A stretch of DNA of 39,061 bases, from assembly GCF_010682065.1 (NCBI RefSeq), contig NZ_JAAGWG010000036.1, forward strand, positions 1 to 39,061. Reading direction: 5' to 3'. This DNA comes from Blastococcus saxobsidens. Lineage in GTDB: Bacteria > Actinomycetota > Actinomycetes > Mycobacteriales > Geodermatophilaceae. Of the stretch, positions 24,897-35,612 are shown one piece after another (the first letter of the stretch is position 1; each line of letters begins with the position of its first letter). The position numbers and the translations under genes were made by a program. Under the pieces are notes generated by a model. The model was given only the letters and a program-made list of their open reading frames with translations, made no database searches and was not told where the DNA came from.

Positions 24897-26368
24897 GCGG
24901 GGACCTCTTCGCCGGATACCCACCTGTGCGCACCGACGAGGCCGTCGGTCCGGACGGCCGGCTGCGCAGTGGGTGGGTGTCCCTGGCGGCTGCCCTGGAA
25001 CGGACCGGCCGTGACGGGCTGACCGAGGCCGCCGAGCGCCTGGCGGCGCGCCGCCAGGCGCTCGGCGTGGCCACGTCCTCCTGGGTGGACGGCCGGCAGC
25101 AGCTGCGTCCGGTCCCCATGGACCCGGTCCCGCGGCTGATCGGGGCGCGGAGCTGGGCGACGCTGTCGGCCGGCGTCGTGCAGCGCCACCGCGCGCTGGA
25201 CGCCTTCCTCGCCGACGCCTACCGCCCGGCCGGCCGGCGCAGGGGCGACAGCGACCGCGCCGCGGAGATCGTGCGGGCCGGCGTCCTGCCGGAGTGGGCG
25301 GTCGCGCACAGCCCGGGGCGGGACCCGGAGTCGGTCTCCCGCGCCTGGCCGGGGCAGCGACGCGCGACCCTGGCCGCCACCGACGTGGTCCGCACCACCG
25401 ACGGCCGCTGGGTCGTGGTCCGGGACAACCTGCAGGTCCCGTCCGGCATCGGCTACGCGCTGGCCAACCGGGACAGCGCCCGCACGGCGGCGCCGGAGCT
25501 GTTCGGTGCCGCCGGGCGGCCCGTCGCCGACCCGGGCGAGGCGATCCCGCTGCTGGCCCGCGCCCTGGCCGACGCCGCGCCTCCCGGGCTCCCGGGGCCG
25601 CCGCGGATCGCGGTGCTGACCCAGGGCGAGAGCGACGGCGCCTGGTTCGAGCACCAGGTGCTCGCCGCCGCCCTCGACGTGCCGCTGGTCCGCGCCGGTG
25701 ATCTCTGGCCGCGGGGGGACGGCGGCCTCGAGGCCGCCGTCGGCGGGCAGCGGGTGCCGGTGGACGTGTTGTACCGGCGCTTCGCCGACGCCACGTTCGG
25801 CGCGTACCGGATCGGGGCGGACGTGCCGCTGGACCTGGCCCTCACCGAGGCGGTGCGGTCCGGACGGCTCGGGCTGGCCAACGTGCCGGGCAACGGGGTG
25901 GCCGACGACGCCGCCGGCTACGCCTGGGTGCCGGCGATGATCCGGTTCTACCTGGACGAGGAGCCGCTGCTGGACTCCGTCCCGACGTGGGTGCTGGCCG
26001 ACCCCGCGGCGTGGGACGAGGTGCGCGACCGGGTGCACGAGCTCGACGTCGAGGAGGTCGCCGGGTACGGCGGCCGGCGGATCGTGCACGGCGCGGCCTG
26101 CTCCGCCGTGGAGCTCGAGGCGCTGCGCCGCGAGATCGCGGCGGCCCCGCACCGCTTCGTGGCCCGGGAGCCGGTGGAGCCCTCGACCGTCCCCACCCTG
26201 GTCGAGGGGGCGCTGCGCCCCCGCCCGGTCGACCTGCGGATGTTCTCGGTGGCGGGCGCGACGACGACCGTCCTGCCGCTGGCGCTCACCCGGGTCGCTC
26301 CCGACGGTGGACCGGGACGGCCCGGCGTGCCGGGTGGCGGCAGCAAGGACACCTGGCTGCTGCGCTGA
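24893..26368 (+). CDS. Circularly permuted ATP-grasp type 2 protein
   Basis: A 491-residue protein of the CP_ATPgrasp_2 (DUF404/DUF407) family, thought to form peptide-like amide bonds with ATP. Marks include TDVVRTTDGRWVVVRDNLQVPSGIGYALANR, the IAVLTQGESDGAWFEHQ segment, VDVLYRRFADA and GLGLANVPGNGVADD-like (here LGLANVPGNGVADD), and a C-terminal RLFSVAG-like RMFSVAGA. In most genomes it sits with an alpha-E protein and a transglutaminase; neither is near here. GTG at 24893 overlaps the peptidase stop (GTGA), so the pair is coupled. Substrate unknown. Confidence 0.8.
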   Translation: MSGDLFAGYPPVRTDEAVGPDGRLRSGWVSLAAALERTGRDGLTEAAERLAARRQALGVATSSWVDGRQQLRPVPMDPVPRLIGARSWATLSAGVVQRHRALDAFLADAYRPAGRRRGDSDRAAEIVRAGVLPEWAVAHSPGRDPESVSRAWPGQRRATLAATDVVRTTDGRWVVVRDNLQVPSGIGYALANRDSARTAAPELFGAAGRPVADPGEAIPLLARALADAAPPGLPGPPRIAVLTQGESDGAWFEHQVLAAALDVPLVRAGDLWPRGDGGLEAAVGGQRVPVDVLYRRFADATFGAYRIGADVPLDLALTEAVRSGRLGLANVPGNGVADDAAGYAWVPAMIRFYLDEEPLLDSVPTWVLADPAAWDEVRDRVHELDVEEVAGYGGRRIVHGAACSAVELEALRREIAAAPHRFVAREPVEPSTVPTLVEGALRPRPVDLRMFSVAGATTTVLPLALTRVAPDGGPGRPGVPGGGSKDTWLLR

Positions 26369-26375
26369 CGGCGGC

Positions 26376-29072
26376 TCAGCCGGCGGGGCGCCTGCGCAAC
26401 CGGGGTGAGCGGATGCGGACCACGGTGCCTTCGGGGCTGGGCGTCGCCGTCACGTCGGCGAACGCGCTCATCAGGGTCGAGCCGCGGCCGCGGTCCATGC
26501 TGGGCACGCGCTCGCGCCACTGACCGTGGTCGCGCACCGTGATCTCGACCTGCTCCTCGCTCACCCGCGCCGCGACGTCGATCACCGGCTCCGTCGGGTC
26601 TTGGGCGTGCTCGATGGCGTTGCTGGCCGCCTCGCAGGCCGCCAGCAGCAGGTCGTAGGACTGGTCCGGGTCGACGCCGGCCCGCTCGAGCAGCGCGCGC
26701 AGCCGGCGGCGGACCAGGGTGGTGGACTCGAGCTCGGCGGGCAGCCGCCACTCCGCGGCGTGCGGGTCCCCGGCCGGCGGCGCGGGCGCCGCCACGGGCT
26801 CGGCCACGGGCTCCGGCCGGGCGACGGTCAGGGCCGGCAGGGGCACCGTGGGCAGCGACACGGCCGGCGGCGGCGGGACCGGCGCGGGTGCGGGCTCCGG
26901 CCGCGGCTCCGGAGGCGCGAGGGCCCGGCCGGCGGCGCGGTCCAGCACGACGCGGACGCGGGCCAGCAGCTCGGCGGCCCGGAACGGCTTGGCCAGGTAG
27001 TCGTCCGCGCCGGCCTCCAGCCCCTCGACCGAGGCCTCCTGGCCGGCCCGGGCGGTCAGCATGATGACCGGGATCGGACGGGTGGCCGGGTCCGTGCGCA
27101 GTGCCCGCAGCAGCTCGAAGCCGTCGACGCGCGGCATCATCACGTCGGTCAGCACCAGGTCCGGTGGCCGGGTGGCGACGGCGGCCAGCGCCTCCTCCCC
27201 GTTGGCGGTGGTGCGCACCGAGTAGTGCGGCGCCAGCAGGCGGGTCAGGTACGCCCGCATGTCGGCGTTGTCGTCGACCACCAGCACGGCGGCGCCGCCG
27301 GCACCGCCGGCCACCTCGCCCTCGGGCCGGGCGGTGTCCTCCTCCCAGCTGGCCGCCTCGCCGCGGGCGGCCTCCGAGGGGACCGCCGTCGGGCCGGACG
27401 CCTCGGCGTCGGGCGCGCCGAAGGGCAGGGTGACCGTGAAGGTGCTGCCCCGGCCCGGCTCGCTCACGACGGAGACGGAACCGCCGTGCAGCGCGGTGAG
27501 CTCGTGCACCATCGCCAGGCCGATGCCCGAGCCCTCGCGGGTGCGGGCCGCGGCGCCGCCGACGCGGTGGAAGCGCTGGAAGAGGTTCGGCAGCTCCTCG
27601 GCCACGATGCCGACGCCGGTGTCGGAGACGGCCAGGGAGAACGAGTCGCCCTCGGCCCGCAGGGTCACGTCGATGCCGCCGACGAAGGTGTACTTCACCG
27701 CGTTGGCCAGCAGGTTGACGACGATCTTCTCCCACATGCGGGGATCGACGTGGGCGGGCCGCTCCAGCGGGGGGCAGTCGACCGTCAGCCGCAGACCGGC
27801 GCGTTCGGCGGCGGAACGGAAGATGCCGGCGAGCTCGGCGGTGAACGAGGTGAGGTCCGTCCGCACCCGGACCGGGGTCACCCGGCCCGCCTCGATGCTG
27901 GCGAAGTCCAGCAGGTCGTTGACCAGCCGCTGCAGCCGCTGGCCGTTGCGCATGGCCAGCTCCAGCTGGTCCCGCACGTCGGCGGGCAGCGGTTCGGTGC
28001 TGCTCTCCAGGACGTCGCCGATCGGGCCCAGGAGCAGGGTCAGCGGGGTGCGTAGCTCGTGGCTGACGTCGGAGAAGAAGGTCGTCTTCGCCCGGTCGAG
28101 CTCGGCCAGGGACTCGGCCCGCCGCCGCTCGTCCGCGAACGCCCGGATGTTCACCACGACACCTGCGAACTGCCCGGCCACGAGCTCGTAGAAGGACCGG
28201 TACTCGTCGTCCAGCGCGCGGTTGGGGCTCCTGCCCGCGAGCAGCAGGCCCAGCGGCTCGCCGTTGCGCGCGGCGGTCAGCGGGAGGACCACCGTGTCGG
28301 TCACCCTGTCGCCGAACGGGCCGCCGGTGACGTCGAGCCCGCCGACGACGCCGGCCAGTTCGTCCTCGCTGCCGGCCGTCTCCGGCAGGAGGCCGGGGTC
28401 GCAGCCCACCGTCGCGGTGCGGCGGAACCCCGGCTCACCGGGCGCCGACAGGTAGACGGCGGCGAAGGGGACGTCCAGCGCGTCGCCCCCGAGCGCGCGG
28501 CACATCGCCGCCACCGTCTGCCGTTCGTCGTCGAGCTGGCTGCCGACCGTCGCCAGCTCGTGCAGGAGCCGTTGCCGCCGCTCGCCGAGGACCTGGCCGG
28601 TCACCTCGGTGCAGACGCCGTGCATGCCCGCGACCCGGCCCTCGTCGTCGAACGCCGGTGCGTGCGAGACGGTGAAGTAGGTCTCCTCGACGTACCCGGA
28701 GCGCTCCAGCCGGAGGAGCAGGCCGGGCAGCCACGAGGCCTCGAGCGTCTCCATCGCGTGGGCGATGGGCGGGCCGAGCGCGTCCCAGCCCTCGGCGAGG
28801 GTGACGCGGATGTCCTCGCCGATCGCCGGGTGCTTCGCGCCGATGAAGGGTGCGTACGCGTCGTTGTAGAACTGGGTGAAGTGGGGGCCCCAGGTGAGGA
28901 CCATGGGGAACTTGGACACCAGGACGGTCCGGACGGCGTGGCAGAGCCCGGCCGGCCAGGAGGCGACCGGCCCGACGGGGCTGCGGGCCCAGTCGTGGGC
29001 CGCCATCAGCCGGCCGGCCTCCCCGCCGGCGGCGAACAGGTCGGTGACGGAGGCGGACGCGTCGGGGGACAC
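26376..29072 (-). CDS. Hybrid histidine kinase with receiver and RsbW-like ATPase domains
   Basis: An 898-residue cytoplasmic signalling protein. Order: PAS-like sensor (about 25-160), GAF (about 175-315), phosphoacceptor helix with His338 in SHELRTPL, HATPase (N-box NLLANAVKY, G-boxes DTGVGI and GSGIGLAMV), receiver domain (about 595-715; Asp643 in LTDVMM, Lys in LAKPF), a Pro/Ala linker, and a second ATPase domain (about 775-890; EAASNAIEHA, DHGQWRE) like anti-sigma kinases RsbW/SpoIIAB. GTG at 29072 is chosen since AGGAGG lies 5 nt before it; the GTG 6 nt upstream would overlap that site. It stands alone; the ATP-grasp gene converges with it. Confidence 0.88.
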   Translation of the reverse strand: MSPDASASVTDLFAAGGEAGRLMAAHDWARSPVGPVASWPAGLCHAVRTVLVSKFPMVLTWGPHFTQFYNDAYAPFIGAKHPAIGEDIRVTLAEGWDALGPPIAHAMETLEASWLPGLLLRLERSGYVEETYFTVSHAPAFDDEGRVAGMHGVCTEVTGQVLGERRQRLLHELATVGSQLDDERQTVAAMCRALGGDALDVPFAAVYLSAPGEPGFRRTATVGCDPGLLPETAGSEDELAGVVGGLDVTGGPFGDRVTDTVVLPLTAARNGEPLGLLLAGRSPNRALDDEYRSFYELVAGQFAGVVVNIRAFADERRRAESLAELDRAKTTFFSDVSHELRTPLTLLLGPIGDVLESSTEPLPADVRDQLELAMRNGQRLQRLVNDLLDFASIEAGRVTPVRVRTDLTSFTAELAGIFRSAAERAGLRLTVDCPPLERPAHVDPRMWEKIVVNLLANAVKYTFVGGIDVTLRAEGDSFSLAVSDTGVGIVAEELPNLFQRFHRVGGAAARTREGSGIGLAMVHELTALHGGSVSVVSEPGRGSTFTVTLPFGAPDAEASGPTAVPSEAARGEAASWEEDTARPEGEVAGGAGGAAVLVVDDNADMRAYLTRLLAPHYSVRTTANGEEALAAVATRPPDLVLTDVMMPRVDGFELLRALRTDPATRPIPVIMLTARAGQEASVEGLEAGADDYLAKPFRAAELLARVRVVLDRAAGRALAPPEPRPEPAPAPVPPPPAVSLPTVPLPALTVARPEPVAEPVAAPAPPAGDPHAAEWRLPAELESTTLVRRRLRALLERAGVDPDQSYDLLLAACEAASNAIEHAQDPTEPVIDVAARVSEEQVEITVRDHGQWRERVPSMDRGRGSTLMSAFADVTATPSPEGTVVRIRSPRLRRRPAG

Positions 29073-29123
29073 GCTCACCTCCTACCGATCGACTGAACCT
29101 GACCACACGAGCTGCGCGCTCGG

Positions 29124-29170
29124 CCTCGTCCCGGGCCCGCCTGAGCTCGCGAAGGGTGGGGAGGACGAGG
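29124..29170 (-). terminator. Hairpin element after serC
   Basis: GGACGAGG (29163-29170) pairs with CCTCGTCC (29124-29131), and an inner stem pairs 29136-29141 with 29155-29160 (one wobble). On the minus strand it follows the serC stop at once, with TGAAGAAGGACC overlapping the stop. No T-tract. It shares its layout with the element after citA. Confidence 0.6.
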
Positions 29171-29177
29171 TCCTTCT

Positions 29178-31504
<2,327 letters not shown>

Positions 31505-31565
31505 CTCGCATGCTCCTCTGCGCACGGACCTGCACACGCCCGTAGGGGCGCACGATTGCCTGCCG

Positions 31566-31571
31566 ACCCTA
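31566..31571 (-). promoter_or_regulatory. Candidate -10 of citA
   Basis: Minus-strand TAGGGT (31571-31566) fits TANNNT; it would give a leader of about 55 nt containing the ribosome site. No clear -35. Confidence 0.35.
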
Positions 31572-31666
31572 GGCCGTCGTCCGCCGCGCGGCACACGGGG
31601 GGCTGCGCGACGTCCCGGCGGGGGCCCTCCCGAGCCGCCGGCGCCGGCCGGTGTCAGCATGGCGGC

Positions 31667-32320
31667 GTGCCCGACCTCGCCCGCATGCGCCGTGACTACG
31701 ACGCCGGCCGCTTCTCCGAGCAGGACCTCGCGTCCACGTGGCACGAGCAGTTCGACCGCTGGTTCGCCGACTCCGTCGCCGCGGAGCTCCCGGAGCCCAA
31801 CGCCGTCGTCGTCGCCACCGCCGACGCCGACGGCGCACCCGACGCCCGCATCGTGCTGATGAAGGGGTACGACGCCTCGGGGTTCGTGTTCGGCACCAGC
31901 TACGCCTCGGCCAAGGGCGCGCAGCTGGCGGTGAACCCGCGGGCGGCGCTGGTCTTCCCGTGGCACGCCCTGCAGCGCCAGGTGCGGGTGGCCGGCCGGG
32001 TGGAGCGGATCGGCGAGACGGCGTCCGACGGGCTGTGGGACCCGCGGCCGCGCGGCGCCCAGCTGGCGGCCGCCGCCTCGGTCCAGTCCACCGTCGTCGA
32101 CTCCCGCGAGGAGCTCGCCGGGCGGGTGCGGCTGCTCGACGAGCAGACGCCGGATGGGCCGCTGCCCCGGCCGGCGACCTGGGGCGGGTACCGGGTCGTC
32201 CCGGAGCGGGTGGAGTTCTGGCAGGGCGGTGGTGACCGGCTGCACGACCGGCTGCGGTTCGTGCTCGACGAGGCCGAGGCCGAGGGCGGGGGCTGGATCG
32301 TCCAGCGGCTCGCGCCGTGA
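31667..32320 (+). CDS. pdxH: Pyridoxamine 5'-phosphate oxidase
   Basis: A 217-residue FMN enzyme that oxidises pyridoxine or pyridoxamine 5'-phosphate to pyridoxal phosphate. Motifs follow PdxH: MRRDYDAGRFSEQDL, PNAVVVATADADGAPDARIVLMKGYDASGFVFGT, NPRAALVFPWHALQRQVRVAGRVERI, GYRVVPERVEFWQGGGDRLHDRLRF and the C-terminal RLAP. GTG at 31667; CAGCAT 6 nt upstream may be the -10 of a leaderless mRNA. It is divergent from citA. It supplies PLP for enzymes such as SerC. Confidence 0.92.
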   Translation: MPDLARMRRDYDAGRFSEQDLASTWHEQFDRWFADSVAAELPEPNAVVVATADADGAPDARIVLMKGYDASGFVFGTSYASAKGAQLAVNPRAALVFPWHALQRQVRVAGRVERIGETASDGLWDPRPRGAQLAAAASVQSTVVDSREELAGRVRLLDEQTPDGPLPRPATWGGYRVVPERVEFWQGGGDRLHDRLRFVLDEAEAEGGGWIVQRLAP

Positions 32321-32396
32321 GCGAGCAGGAGCGTGAGCATCGCAGCGAGGAACGAGCGAGGAGCGGAGCGGTCCGCGGGAGCGAACCGATGACACC
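32321..32396. repeat. GAGCG-rich low-complexity spacer
   Basis: The 76 bp between pdxH and the MFS gene consist largely of degenerate GAGC/GAGCG words, with GCGGTCCGC near the end. It does not resemble coding sequence. Whether it is a dispersed repeat cannot be judged from one copy. Confidence 0.35.
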
Positions 32397-33749
32397 GTGA
32401 GCTCCCCGCAGGACCCGCTGGATCCGGTCGACCCGGTCGAGGGCGGCCGCGCGATCGAGGAGCCGGTCCCCGAGCCGGTGCACCGGCGCCGCGGCTGGGC
32501 GGTGGACACCACCCCGCTGCAGATCCCGGCCTACCGCCGGCTGTTCGGCGGCGTGGCGCTGACGATGATCGGCCAGCAGATGACGCTGGTCGCCGTCCCG
32601 TTCCAGGTCTACGCGCTCACCCGCGACAGCTTCTTCGTCGGCGTGACGTCGCTGGTGGCGCTCGTCCCGCTGATCGTGTTCGGGCTGCTCGGCGGCGCGA
32701 TCGCCGACGTCATGGACCGGCGGCGGCTGATGCTGATCACCTCGACCGGTGCAGCGGTCACCAGCGCGCTGCTCGCCGTCCAGGCGCTGCTGCCCGGCGG
32801 CGGGAACCTGGCGCTGCTGTGGGTGCTCACCGCGTTCGTGTCCGGGTTCGCCGCGGTGAACCAGCCGGCCCGCAGCGCCGCGATCCCCGCGGTCGTCGGG
32901 ATCCCGCTCGTGCCGGCGGCCAACGCGCTGGCGATGACGGTGCGCCAGGTCGGCGTGATCGCCGGGCCGCTGCTGGCCGGCGTCCTGATCGCCAGCGGGG
33001 AGCTGTTCCTCACCTACGTGATCGACGCGGTCGGCTTCCTCGTCGCGGCGCTGCTCCTCCGGGGGCTGCCGCCCCTCCCGCCCGGGGGCCGGGCAGGGGT
33101 GGTGCGGCTGGGCGCCGCGGTGCGCGGCGTGGGCGAGGGCTTCGCCTTCCTGCGCACCCAGCCGGTGCTGCTCATGACGTTCGTCGTCGACATCATCGCG
33201 ATGCTCTTCGCCTGGCCGCAGGCCGTCTTCCCGGAGCTGGAGGCCACCCGGTTCGAGGGCTCGCCGAACGCCCTGGGCTGGTTGTTCGCCGGGATCTCGA
33301 TCGGCGCGCTGGCCATGGGGCTGACGTCGGGCTGGGTGTCGCGGATCGACCGGCAGGGCGCCGCCGTCCTCGTCGCCATCGTGGTGTGGGGCGTGGCGAT
33401 CATCGGGTTCGGCTACGCGGACTCGCTGTGGCTGGCGGTGCTCTTCCTCGCGGTCGCCGGCGCGGGCGACATGGTGAGCGCCGTGCTGCGCTCGTCGATG
33501 CTGCAGCTGGCCGCCCCCGACGACATGCGCGGGCGGATGCAGGGCGTCTTCCTCGTCGTCGTCGCCGGTGGCCCGCGGCTGGGCGACCTGCGGGCCGGTG
33601 CCCTGGCCAGCGCGGCCGGGGTGACCGTGGCGATGGTGTCCGGCGGCGTCGTGGTCGTGCTGTCGATGGTCGTCGTCGCGCTGCTGGTGCCCTCGTTCTG
33701 GTTCTTCCGCGCCTCGCGGTCGACGGTGGAGACCGACCCGGCCCGCTGA
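32397..33749 (+). CDS. MFS exporter (EntS-like)
   Basis: A 450-residue major facilitator protein of the EntS/MFS_3 group. A soluble N-terminus of about 40 residues rich in Pro and Glu precedes ~12 helices. Family marks: PAYRRLFGGVALTMIGQQMTLVAVPFQVY, GGAIADVMDRRRLML (motif A) and VNQPARSAAIPAVVG. A conserved SSMLQLAAPDDMRGRMQGVFLVVVAGGPRLGDLRAG segment lies near the C-terminus. GTG at 32397. It follows pdxH after a GAGC-rich spacer and ends 8 bp before the udgX remnant. Substrate unknown. Confidence 0.87.
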   Translation: MSSPQDPLDPVDPVEGGRAIEEPVPEPVHRRRGWAVDTTPLQIPAYRRLFGGVALTMIGQQMTLVAVPFQVYALTRDSFFVGVTSLVALVPLIVFGLLGGAIADVMDRRRLMLITSTGAAVTSALLAVQALLPGGGNLALLWVLTAFVSGFAAVNQPARSAAIPAVVGIPLVPAANALAMTVRQVGVIAGPLLAGVLIASGELFLTYVIDAVGFLVAALLLRGLPPLPPGGRAGVVRLGAAVRGVGEGFAFLRTQPVLLMTFVVDIIAMLFAWPQAVFPELEATRFEGSPNALGWLFAGISIGALAMGLTSGWVSRIDRQGAAVLVAIVVWGVAIIGFGYADSLWLAVLFLAVAGAGDMVSAVLRSSMLQLAAPDDMRGRMQGVFLVVVAGGPRLGDLRAGALASAAGVTVAMVSGGVVVVLSMVVVALLVPSFWFFRASRSTVETDPAR

Positions 33750-33757
33750 CCCCGCCC

Positions 33758-34145
33758 TCAGGCGAGGGCGTGCGCGACCAACCGGAGGTCGGCGACCAGG
33801 GCGGCGTAGGCGGCGTCGCGGGCCTCGTCCGGCGTGCGCAGGATCGCCGACGGGTGCGTGGTGGCCAGGATCCAGGTCTGGTGCGGGGCGTCCTCGTCGT
33901 CGTCCTCCGCGGGGTCCGGCGCGCCGGGCGGGGCCACGGCATCAGCCGGCCGTGGTCCCGGGTGATCCGGAACGACGGCGAGATCAGCGCCTTTGCCGCC
34001 GTCGCGCCCAGGGCCACGACCACCTCCGGCTGCAGGACGGCGAACTCCGCCTCCAGCCACGGCCGGCAGGCCCGCAGCTGCTCCGGCCGCGGCGTCTGGT
34101 GGATGCGCCGCTTGCCCTCGAGCGTGTGGCCGAGGTGCTTGACCG
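33758..34145 (-). pseudogene. Truncated, frameshifted udgX 3' remnant (left direct repeat)
   Basis: This carries the last ~135 codons of a udgX gene with no start. The minus-strand frame beginning near 34145 reads VKHLGHTLEGKRRIHQTP and VVALGATAAKALISPSF, then RDHGRLMPW; the end ILATTHPSAILRTPDEARDAAYAALVADL lies in another frame. Compared with the intact gene a single T is missing near 33933. Aligned by eye it is about 92-95% identical to 36,404-36,807 outside a variable acidic linker. It looks like the displaced old 3' end of udgX, no longer functional. Confidence 0.85.
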
Positions 34146-34211
34146 AGCAAGTCCTAGTAGGCGTGCGTCCTCGGAGGTCGCCAGTAGCTCCTGCCTGCCG
34201 CCGTCAGCACC

Positions 34212-34217
34212 TAGAGT
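34212..34217 (+). promoter_or_regulatory. Leaderless -10 of the island ATPase gene
   Basis: TAGAGT lies exactly 7 nt before ATG at 34225 and no ribosome site is present. This is the leaderless pattern. It lies inside the island, so the cargo carries its own promoter. Confidence 0.5.
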
Positions 34218-34224
34218 CACCCCC

Positions 34225-35499
34225 ATGGCCGAGCGGTATCTGACCCGGAACGTGTTCGTCGCCGGCGGAGAGCCCGAGGTGACGTACAACCCGCGGGACG
34301 AGTTCAAGCTGGAGCAGGAGGTCCGGGAGTACCTGGACCAGTCTGGGAAGGCTCTCTCGATCTCTGGCCCCAGCAAGTCAGGGAAGACGGTGCTCATCGG
34401 GCGCGTCCTCCCCAAGGCGGAGGCGATCTGGATCTACGGCCAGGACCTCACGTCTGTGGACGTCTTCTGGGAGTCCATCGTCGACTGGCTCGGTCTGTAC
34501 GACGAGGTGGAGATGACCGACGGAGTCCAGAACCAGGGCTCCGCCCAGATCGGTATGGAAGTCGGCTTCGCAGGCTTCGGTAAGGCCACGGGCAGCGGCA
34601 CCGTCGGCGGTGCAACAACGCACGGGCGGCGGTTCGCCCGCCAGCGGTCGATCGCCGATGTCGCACGTGGTGGTCTGGCTACGCTCGCCGTCCCGATCGT
34701 GATCGATGACTTTCACTACGTGGACGACGCGGTCAAGCGCGACATCGCGCGGGCGATCAAGAGCCTGCTCCCGACCACTCACGTGATCATGATCGCCGTG
34801 CCTCATGAGGCGTTCCAGATCGTCCGCGAGGAGCCCGACATGGGTGGGCGCGTCTGGCACCAGCAGATCCGGCACTGGGACGAGGATGAGCTCCGGTTCA
34901 TCGCGCGGATGGGCTTCGAGGCGCTCGGCATCATCGATGACGGCGAGGTGGTCGCCGCCAAGCTGGCGGAGAACAGCTTCGGCGCCCCCTTCCTTATGCA
35001 GCAGCTCTGCTACGACTTGACAGTGGGGCAGCACATCCAGCAGACGCAGGACGAGCCCGTGGCGCTCACCGAACCGCCCAGCGGGTGGGACGACTTCTTC
35101 AAGCGCATCGCCATGCGGACCGCTCCGCCCATCTTCGAGAAGGTGCGCCGGGGCCCCAAGGTGCGCGGCCAGGAGCGCATGGAACGGCAGCTGAAGGATG
35201 GATCGGCGACGGACATCTACCCAGCCCTCCTGATGGCCATCGCGCACACGGGCCCGCAGACCGTCCTCACGCAGCCCCAGATCATGAAGTCCCTGGACGG
35301 CATCCTGGTGGAGAACCCGCGCGGGCGTGACGTGGCCTCGTCGCTCTCCAGCATGGCCGACATCGCGGAAGAGGAGCGTGGTACCGCGGACCCGGCGCTG
35401 GTGTACAAGAACGACGAGCTCCACATCCTCGACCCGTTCCTATGCTTCTTCATGCGCTGGGGAACCTGGGCCACGGACAGCTACACAGGTACCCGCTGA
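34225..35499 (+). CDS. P-loop ATPase of the island (STAND/AAA-like)
   Basis: A 424-residue P-loop protein I cannot place in a named family. Walker A is GPSKSGKT (residues 48-55); Walker B is PIVIDDFHYVD (157-167), followed by KRDIARAIKSLLPTTHVIMIAVP. A Gly-rich stretch (104-130) lies between them. After an alpha-helical middle, the C-terminus (about 330-410) looks like a winged helix and ends ILDPFLCFFMRWG, resembling the D-P-hydrophobic-R-W/F end of archaeal-type MNS/STAND ATPases. ATG at 34225 is chosen for the leaderless -10. With the HNH gene 113 bp downstream it probably senses or moves on nucleic acid for the nuclease; inference only. Confidence 0.7.
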   Translation: MAERYLTRNVFVAGGEPEVTYNPRDEFKLEQEVREYLDQSGKALSISGPSKSGKTVLIGRVLPKAEAIWIYGQDLTSVDVFWESIVDWLGLYDEVEMTDGVQNQGSAQIGMEVGFAGFGKATGSGTVGGATTHGRRFARQRSIADVARGGLATLAVPIVIDDFHYVDDAVKRDIARAIKSLLPTTHVIMIAVPHEAFQIVREEPDMGGRVWHQQIRHWDEDELRFIARMGFEALGIIDDGEVVAAKLAENSFGAPFLMQQLCYDLTVGQHIQQTQDEPVALTEPPSGWDDFFKRIAMRTAPPIFEKVRRGPKVRGQERMERQLKDGSATDIYPALLMAIAHTGPQTVLTQPQIMKSLDGILVENPRGRDVASSLSSMADIAEEERGTADPALVYKNDELHILDPFLCFFMRWGTWATDSYTGTR

Positions 35500-35612
35500 C
35501 GACCTGGCCTGCTGCAATCTTGAGGTAGTCACCGTTTTCAGGCCTGCAGTCCTGCAGTCCTCGTCAGAAAGTCGACTCAACTCTCGGCCTTGGCACAGGA
35601 GGCGATGAGGAC

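Noticed and set aside
33758..34150. Open frame of 130 residues as an intact small gene
   Set aside because: Only the C-terminal third matches UdgX; the rest is out of frame after a one-base deletion, so it is a remnant.
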